From assembly GCA_944385065.1 (NCBI GenBank), contig CALWVX010000066.1, forward strand, positions 1 through 8,988: 8,988 nucleotides of DNA, read 5' to 3'. Below are positions 5,414 through 8,988 of the stretch, in pieces. Position 1 is the stretch's first letter. The number at the start of each line of letters is the position of its first letter. Below the pieces are notes generated by a model that was not told the origin of the DNA, searched no databases, and saw nothing but the letters and a program-made list of their open reading frames with translations. The position numbers and the translations under genes are program-made. The DNA comes from an uncultured Oscillospiraceae bacterium. Its GTDB lineage: Bacteria > Bacillota > Clostridia > Oscillospirales > Oscillospiraceae.

Positions 5414-5455
5414 GGCTCCAGCGTGAGACCGGAATGGGAAAGGGGCAGACCACAA

Positions 5456-6052
5456 ATGACAGAAAAGGAAAAGAGAGATCAGGGCGTGCTGTACGACGCC
5501 AACTATGATCTCCGGCTGAAGGCGGAGCGGGACCGGGCCAAGGAGCTGTGCTTTGCGCTGAACCAGCTGCCGCCCTCCCGGGTGGGGGAAAAAGACCGCC
5601 TCCTGCGGGAACTGCTGGGGGCGGCGGGGGAACAGTTTGAAATTGTCACCCCGTTCTGGTGCGACTATGGGTATCATATCACCCTGGGAGAGCGATTTTT
5701 CTCCAACCACAATCTGGTGATTCTGGACTGTGCCGCAGTGACTTTCGGGACGGACGTGTTCGTGGGGCCCAACTGCGGGTTTTACACGGCGGGACATCCG
5801 GTGGATTTTTCCCGGCGGGATCAGGGACTGGAGTACGCCTGGCCCATCACGGTGGGCAGCCATGTGTGGTTCGGCGGCGGGGTTCAGGTGATGCCGGGGG
5901 TCACCATTGGAAGCAATGTGGTCATCGGTTCGGGGAGCGTGGTCACCCGGGACATTCCGGACGGATGTGTGGCCGCGGGTAACCCCTGCCGGGTGATACG
6001 CCCGATTACGGAGCAGGATGAGGCGAGAGTCTATCACTGGGACAAAATCTGA
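5456..6052 (+). CDS. Maltose/galactoside-type sugar O-acetyltransferase
   Basis: The 198-residue protein has an N-terminal Maa-type helical domain (about residues 8-60, with Y-D-A-N-Y-D-L-R-L-K-A-E-R) and a left-handed parallel beta helix built of hexapeptide repeats (about 75-190, for example I-T-V-G-S-H-V-W-F-G-G-G-V-Q-V-M-P-G-V-T-I-G). The catalytic histidine of the family is present in T-A-G-H-P (H114), and the acetyl-CoA-binding end reads V-V-T-R-D-I-P-D-G, A-A-G-N-P-C-R-V-I-R. Members move acetyl from acetyl-CoA to a sugar hydroxyl, usually as trimers in the cytosol; substrate cannot be told from sequence. The ATG at 5456, with AAAGGGG ahead, matches the usual start and lies downstream of the promoter; the in-frame ORF extends to 5309 but would cross the terminator and promoter. 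No sugar-pathway neighbour is present. Confidence 0.92.
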   Translation: MTEKEKRDQGVLYDANYDLRLKAERDRAKELCFALNQLPPSRVGEKDRLLRELLGAAGEQFEIVTPFWCDYGYHITLGERFFSNHNLVILDCAAVTFGTDVFVGPNCGFYTAGHPVDFSRRDQGLEYAWPITVGSHVWFGGGVQVMPGVTIGSNVVIGSGSVVTRDIPDGCVAAGNPCRVIRPITEQDEARVYHWDKI

Positions 6053-6059
6053 GAGGAAA

Positions 6060-6105
6060 AAGAAGAACCGGAGCGCCGCCCCCTGGCGGTGCTCCGGTTC
6101 TTCTT
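6060..6105. terminator. 21-bp hairpin between convergent genes, bidirectional terminator
   Basis: Arms 6060-6080 and 6085-6105 pair over 21 bp with one G-T pair and a CCCT loop. On the + strand the stem ends in TTCTTCTTG; on the - strand the transcript ends in TTCTTCTTTTTC, a better U-run. It lies 7 bp after the acetyltransferase stop and 6 bp from the MATE stop, serving both. Confidence 0.85.
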
Positions 6106-6111
6106 GTCATG

Positions 6112-7458
6112 TCAGGCCGCGGGGGCGTTGATGCCGCCCCTGCGGATAAAGCGGAGGAGGATAACGCCGGACAGCAGACCGGCCAGAAGGGAGGTGGCGG
6201 GGAAATTCAGCCAGATACCCGTCAGCCCCAGAGGCCACAGCAGTGCGATCAGAATGACCGGAAACAGCAGGGCGTTGGCTGTGGAGATCAGGGAGGCGGC
6301 CAGCGGGCGCTCCAGAGCGGTCATCAGGCTCTGGACGGCGAAGGAGAACCACCGGGTCAGGTAGGTCAGGGCAAACAGCCGAATGGCGGTCTGGGCCACG
6401 GCCAGGAAGGAGGCGTCCATGTCGGACAGGAACAGGGCGGTTACCGCGCCGGGGAAGGCCAGCAGCACGACCGCGGCCAGTAGGGAGATGACGGCGGCGG
6501 CGGAGAAGCAGTACTTCTCAATGGCCCAGATTCGCTTCCGGTTGCCCGCGCCCAGGTTATAGCTCACCGCGGGCTGGAGGGAGTCGCAGGCCCCATACAG
6601 CAGGGGCTGGACCAGACCGTCCACATACATCAGAATCCCGTAGATGGAGACGGCATTTTGCCCGCCCAGCCGGAGCAGCACCGCGTTCATCAGGATGGAG
6701 GTGACGCGGGCGGCCACGTTGTTGAGGAAGTTGGGGCTGCCGCAGGCCACGATCTGCTTGATCATGGGCAGAGAGAAGCGGGGACGGCAGAATTTCAGCT
6801 GGAGCCTGCCGCGGGCAAAGGGGAACATGGCAATCAACACGCAGATCACCATGCCCAGAGAGGAGGCCAGGGCGGCCGCCCAGATGCCGAAGTCCAGCAC
6901 AACCAGCAGGGTAAACTCGAGAATCGCGGTGAGAAGGGACATGAAGATATTCAGCCACATGCTCATGCGGATTTTGCCGCAGATCCGCAGGTAGTTGTCC
7001 GAGGCAAAGATAATGGTGGATATGGGGGAGAACAGGGCGTATACCCGCAGGTACAGCGTCGCCAGCTCGGCCAGCTCTCCCTCCGCCCCCATCAGAGCCA
7101 TCAGGAAGGGTGCGGCCAGGAACAGAAGAGCGCCGATCAGCGCGCCTGTCCCCACGATCAGCAGGCAGGCACAGGTGAAAATGTTGTTGGCGGCCTTCTC
7201 ATCCCCCTGGCCCAGCCGCACGGAAATGGGGACAGAGGAACCCACGCCCACCAGATCGGCTAGGGCGAAGTTGATGATGACAAAGGGCATGGCCAGGTTG
7301 ATGGCGGCAAAGGCCGCCTCTCCCAGCACCTGTCCCACCAGAATGCCGTCAATCAGCTGGTACAGGGCGGAGGCCAGCATTCCGATGGCCCCGGGCAGGG
7401 CGGCCATCAGGAAAAGCTTCCCGGGGGGTGTATTGGCAAACAGAGCTTTGGAGTCCAT
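6112..7458 (-). CDS. MATE-family multidrug efflux transporter (MepA-like)
   Basis: The 448-residue protein is hydrophobic throughout, with about 12 membrane spans in two similar halves, the usual length and plan of MATE antiporters. Typical motifs are P-G-A-I-G-M-L-A-S-A-L-Y-Q-L-I-D-G near residues 22-40 and L-V-G-V-G-S-S-V-P-I-S-V-R-L-G-Q-G with D-E-K-A-A-N-N (about 68-92), characteristic of the MepA-like branch. Such pumps export cationic drugs and dyes in exchange for H+ or Na+. The gene starts 7 nt after the stop of the MarR gene, and the ribosome binding site (TAAGGA) overlaps that stop codon, so the pair is an operon with likely translational coupling. MarR followed by MATE is the arrangement of mepR-mepA in Staphylococcus aureus. 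Substrate is not deducible. Confidence 0.92.
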   Translation of the reverse strand: MDSKALFANTPPGKLFLMAALPGAIGMLASALYQLIDGILVGQVLGEAAFAAINLAMPFVIINFALADLVGVGSSVPISVRLGQGDEKAANNIFTCACLLIVGTGALIGALLFLAAPFLMALMGAEGELAELATLYLRVYALFSPISTIIFASDNYLRICGKIRMSMWLNIFMSLLTAILEFTLLVVLDFGIWAAALASSLGMVICVLIAMFPFARGRLQLKFCRPRFSLPMIKQIVACGSPNFLNNVAARVTSILMNAVLLRLGGQNAVSIYGILMYVDGLVQPLLYGACDSLQPAVSYNLGAGNRKRIWAIEKYCFSAAAVISLLAAVVLLAFPGAVTALFLSDMDASFLAVAQTAIRLFALTYLTRWFSFAVQSLMTALERPLAASLISTANALLFPVILIALLWPLGLTGIWLNFPATSLLAGLLSGVILLRFIRRGGINAPAA

Positions 7459-7465
7459 AGAGTCC

Positions 7466-7921
7466 TTACTTCTCCTTTTCCGTCAGAATCGTTTCCTGGA
7501 AGGCGCGGCACAGATGGTCTGTCATGGCCTCCACCGCCTGAATAAACTCAGGGGAAAACTGCTCCAATGTGCGGGCCATGGCCTCCTCCTCGGCGGCGTA
7601 GATCGGCTCCAGAAGCGATCCGGCATAGGCCCAGCCCTGCTCGGTGAGCGCGACCTTCTTTTCCTTGCCCCTGGTCTCGGGCAGAAAGCGTGCGTAGCCG
7701 GCCTGGACGCACTCCTTCACCACAGTGTTCACCGTGGTCTTGGGGGTGAGCAGTTCCTGAGACAGCTGCTTTTGAGAGCGGGGGCGGCCGTCGCCCAGCG
7801 TGTAGAGCAGGGCGAACATATTCTCATTGACCCCCAGCTTTCGGGCGGCGAGGTAGTACAGGCCGTCCATGCGGTTTGTACAGAGATAGAAGCGGTCCAG
7901 ATAATCCCGATAAGGGCCCAC
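7466..7921 (-). CDS. MarR-family transcriptional repressor of the MATE operon
   Basis: The 151-residue product has the MarR layout: N-terminal dimerisation helices (Y-R-D-Y-L-D-R-F-Y), a winged helix-turn-helix in the middle (Q-K-Q-L-S-Q-E-L, then T-P-K-T-T-V-N-T-V-V-K-E-C, wing around F-L-P-E-T-R-G-K-E-K-K-V-A-L-T-E-Q-G) and C-terminal helices returning to the dimer interface. I place the start at GTG 7921 because GGGAGGG lies 6 nt in front of it; an ATG five codons upstream (7936) has no ribosome binding site and would contain that sequence as codons. MarR proteins bind palindromes as dimers and release on binding small phenolic or drug-like ligands. Two palindromes in its own promoter and the adjoining pump gene indicate autorepression and drug-responsive control of efflux. 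Confidence 0.9.
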   Translation of the reverse strand: MGPYRDYLDRFYLCTNRMDGLYYLAARKLGVNENMFALLYTLGDGRPRSQKQLSQELLTPKTTVNTVVKECVQAGYARFLPETRGKEKKVALTEQGWAYAGSLLEPIYAAEEEAMARTLEQFSPEFIQAVEAMTDHLCRAFQETILTEKEK

Positions 7922-7942
7922 GGCGGTCCCTCCCATCTGAAA

Positions 7943-7957
7943 ATACGATTTCGTACT
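7943..7957. promoter_or_regulatory. MarR operator 1, downstream of the transcription start
   Basis: ATACGATTTCGTACT contains the dyad TACGA-TT-TCGTA (7944-7955). It lies about 10-20 bp after the predicted start of the marR transcript, so a bound repressor would block elongation or initiation. It is an exact inverted copy, over 15 bp, of the second site. Confidence 0.75.
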
Positions 7958-7971
7958 GAAGACGCTCCGCT

Positions 7972-8000
7972 AGTATAGTACGAAATCGTATCAAAGTCAA
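7972..8000 (-). promoter_or_regulatory. Promoter of the MarR-MATE operon
   Basis: Read on the - strand: TTGACT (8000-7995), exactly 17 bp, TATACT (7977-7972), both close to consensus. Transcription should start near 7965, leaving a leader of about 43 nt to the GTG start. Operator 2 lies within the spacer. Confidence 0.82.
7977..7991. promoter_or_regulatory. MarR operator 2, inside the promoter spacer
   Basis: AGTACGAAATCGTAT holds the dyad TACGA-AA-TCGTA (7979-7990). It occupies the spacer between the -35 and -10 boxes and touches the -10. Centre-to-centre distance to operator 1 is 35 bp. Confidence 0.78.
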
Positions 8001-8015
8001 GGAGGCAACTTCCAT

Positions 8016-8046
8016 AAAAAAAGCACCCTGTCCGAAGACAGGGTGC
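8016..8046 (-). terminator. Intrinsic terminator of etfA with UUCG loop
   Basis: On the - strand GCACCCTGTC (8046-8037) pairs with GACAGGGTGC (8032-8023) around the loop TTCG, giving the very stable C(UUCG)G tetraloop, followed by seven Ts (8022-8016). It lies 27 bp after the etfA stop and only about 15 bp before the -35 box of the MarR promoter, insulating the two units. Confidence 0.93.
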
Positions 8047-8073
8047 GCAAAATGCTGAGAAAGGGAAGCTGCT

Positions 8074-8988
8074 TTATTTGGCAGCCTTGGCGGCCTTGAT
8101 GGCCTCGATGAGCATGGGGGTGACCTTGAACAGATCGCCGCAGATGCCGTAGTCGGCAATCTCGAAAATGGGGGCGTTCTCGTTCTTGTTCACCGCAATG
8201 ATGCACTCGGAGTCCTGCATGCCGGCCTTGTGCTGAATGGCGCCGGAGATGCCCAGAGCCACATAGATCTTGGGGTGCACGGTCTTGCCGGTCTGGCCCA
8301 CCTGGTGGTCGGCGGACAGCCAGCCCGCGTCGATGGTGGCACGGGAGCCGCCCACAACGCCGCCCAGAACCTCAGCCAGTTCCTCGGCCAGCTTGATGCC
8401 GCCCTCCACGTCCTTGGAGATGCCGCGGCCCACGGAAACCACCACGTCGGCGCCGATCAGGTCCACCAGCTTCTTGGCGGCCTTCACGACCTCCACCACC
8501 TTGGTCTCCATGTCGTCCTCGGTCAGAGCCACGGGGAACTTGATCAGCTCGCAGGCGTCGGCCTTGGCCTGATCAAACTCGTTCTTCTTCATCACGCCGG
8601 GACGCACCGTGGCCATGGCGGGACGGAACCGGGGGCAGATGATGGTGGCCATCAGGTGGCCGCCGAAGGCGGGACGGGTCATCTTCAGGTTCCGGTCGTC
8701 CTCCTTGATGGAGTCGATCATGTTGGGAGCCAGAGTGGAAGAGGCCCGCAGGAACTCCTTGTACTTGGGCACGTCAATGTCCAGGTGGGTGCAGTCGGCG
8801 CACAGACCGGTGTGCAGACGGGCCGCGCAGCGGGGGCCCAGGTCACGGCCGATGTTGGTGGCGCCGATCAGCATCACCTCGGGCTTGTACTCGTGGACCA
8901 GATCGCAGATTACCTTGGTGTAGCCGTCGGTGGTGTAGGTCTCCAGCAGGGGATGGTCGCACACATACACCCCGTCGGCGCCGTAGCC
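8074..8988 (-). CDS. etfA: Electron transfer flavoprotein, alpha subunit (partial, 5' end outside window)
   Basis: The visible 304 residues read without interruption to the window edge (first visible residues G-Y-G-A-D-G-V-Y-V-C-D), so the GTG at 8970 is not the start; about 30-40 residues are probably missing. The C-terminal FAD-binding domain is complete: G-R-G-I, G-G-S-R-A-T-I-D-A-G-W, Q-V-G-Q-T-G-K-T-V-H-P and the EtfA signature Y-V-A-L-G-I-S-G-A-I-Q-H-K-A-G followed by I-I-A-V-N. EtfA carries FAD and, with EtfB, shuttles electrons to or from acyl-CoA dehydrogenases; in butyrate-forming Clostridia the complex with butyryl-CoA dehydrogenase bifurcates electrons from NADH to crotonyl-CoA and ferredoxin. 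The family's usual partners would lie upstream on this strand, beyond the window, and etfA is the last gene of its unit as shown by the terminator. Whether it is a butyryl-CoA type Etf is inferred. Confidence 0.95.
   Translation of the reverse strand, partial: GYGADGVYVCDHPLLETYTTDGYTKVICDLVHEYKPEVMLIGATNIGRDLGPRCAARLHTGLCADCTHLDIDVPKYKEFLRASSTLAPNMIDSIKEDDRNLKMTRPAFGGHLMATIICPRFRPAMATVRPGVMKKNEFDQAKADACELIKFPVALTEDDMETKVVEVVKAAKKLVDLIGADVVVSVGRGISKDVEGGIKLAEELAEVLGGVVGGSRATIDAGWLSADHQVGQTGKTVHPKIYVALGISGAIQHKAGMQDSECIIAVNKNENAPIFEIADYGICGDLFKVTPMLIEAIKAAKAAK

Noticed and set aside
5309..5455. N-terminal extension of the acetyltransferase to 247 residues
   Set aside because: It runs through an intrinsic terminator (5332-5368) and the gene's own promoter (5385-5413); the 198-residue form has the family's usual length and a catalytic histidine at the expected position.
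6658..7978. Long + strand ORFs over the MATE and MarR genes
   Set aside because: Antisense shadows; the - strand frames have membrane-span and winged-helix patterns and an operon layout.

Overview
The window looks like a chromosomal stretch of a GC-rich Gram-positive gut anaerobe of the Clostridia, most likely an Oscillospiraceae/Flavonifractor-like butyrate producer. This is inferred from strong GGAGG-type ribosome binding sites, sigma-A style promoters, GC-rich codon choice, a clostridial-type electron transfer flavoprotein gene, a MepA-like MATE pump and a 'MAKLN..TRRQALGLTQ'-style family of HTH regulators. No phage, transposase, CRISPR, tRNA or rRNA was seen. The content is mostly ordinary chromosomal genes, with well-formed regulatory DNA between them.

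Left part (1-1750, + strand): a two-gene membrane operon encoding a short NfeD protein and an SPFH/band-7 scaffold protein whose C-terminal coiled coil contains five 11-residue repeats. It ends in two successive hairpins, followed by a further palindrome. This palindrome cluster may be a dispersed repeat.

Middle part (1800-4900): a small XRE-type regulator (- strand) is divergent from a secreted TraB/GumN (Tiki-like) protein with a signal peptide and an SLH-like N-terminal part. The shared intergenic DNA holds a 14-bp perfect palindrome and two promoter candidates. After a clean intrinsic terminator comes an independent XRE regulator with a long helical C-terminal part, followed by a long hairpin.

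Small-gene unit (5030-5368): a strong extended -10 promoter, a leader of about 100 nt with competing pairings, a 30-residue single-span membrane protein that conventional annotation may miss, and an intrinsic terminator. This is the least explained piece of the window.

Right part (5385-8988): a maltose/galactoside-type O-acetyltransferase with its own promoter converges on a MarR-MATE efflux operon (same layout as mepRA of Staphylococcus aureus); one 21-bp hairpin lies between them. The MarR promoter carries two copies of a palindrome, one inside the -35/-10 spacer and one just after the predicted transcription start, which is a textbook autorepression arrangement. The window ends inside etfA (alpha subunit of electron transfer flavoprotein), read on the - strand and closed by a UUCG-capped terminator. 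I did not find a clearly new multi-gene system; the strongest leads are the small membrane protein unit and the palindromic regulatory sites.
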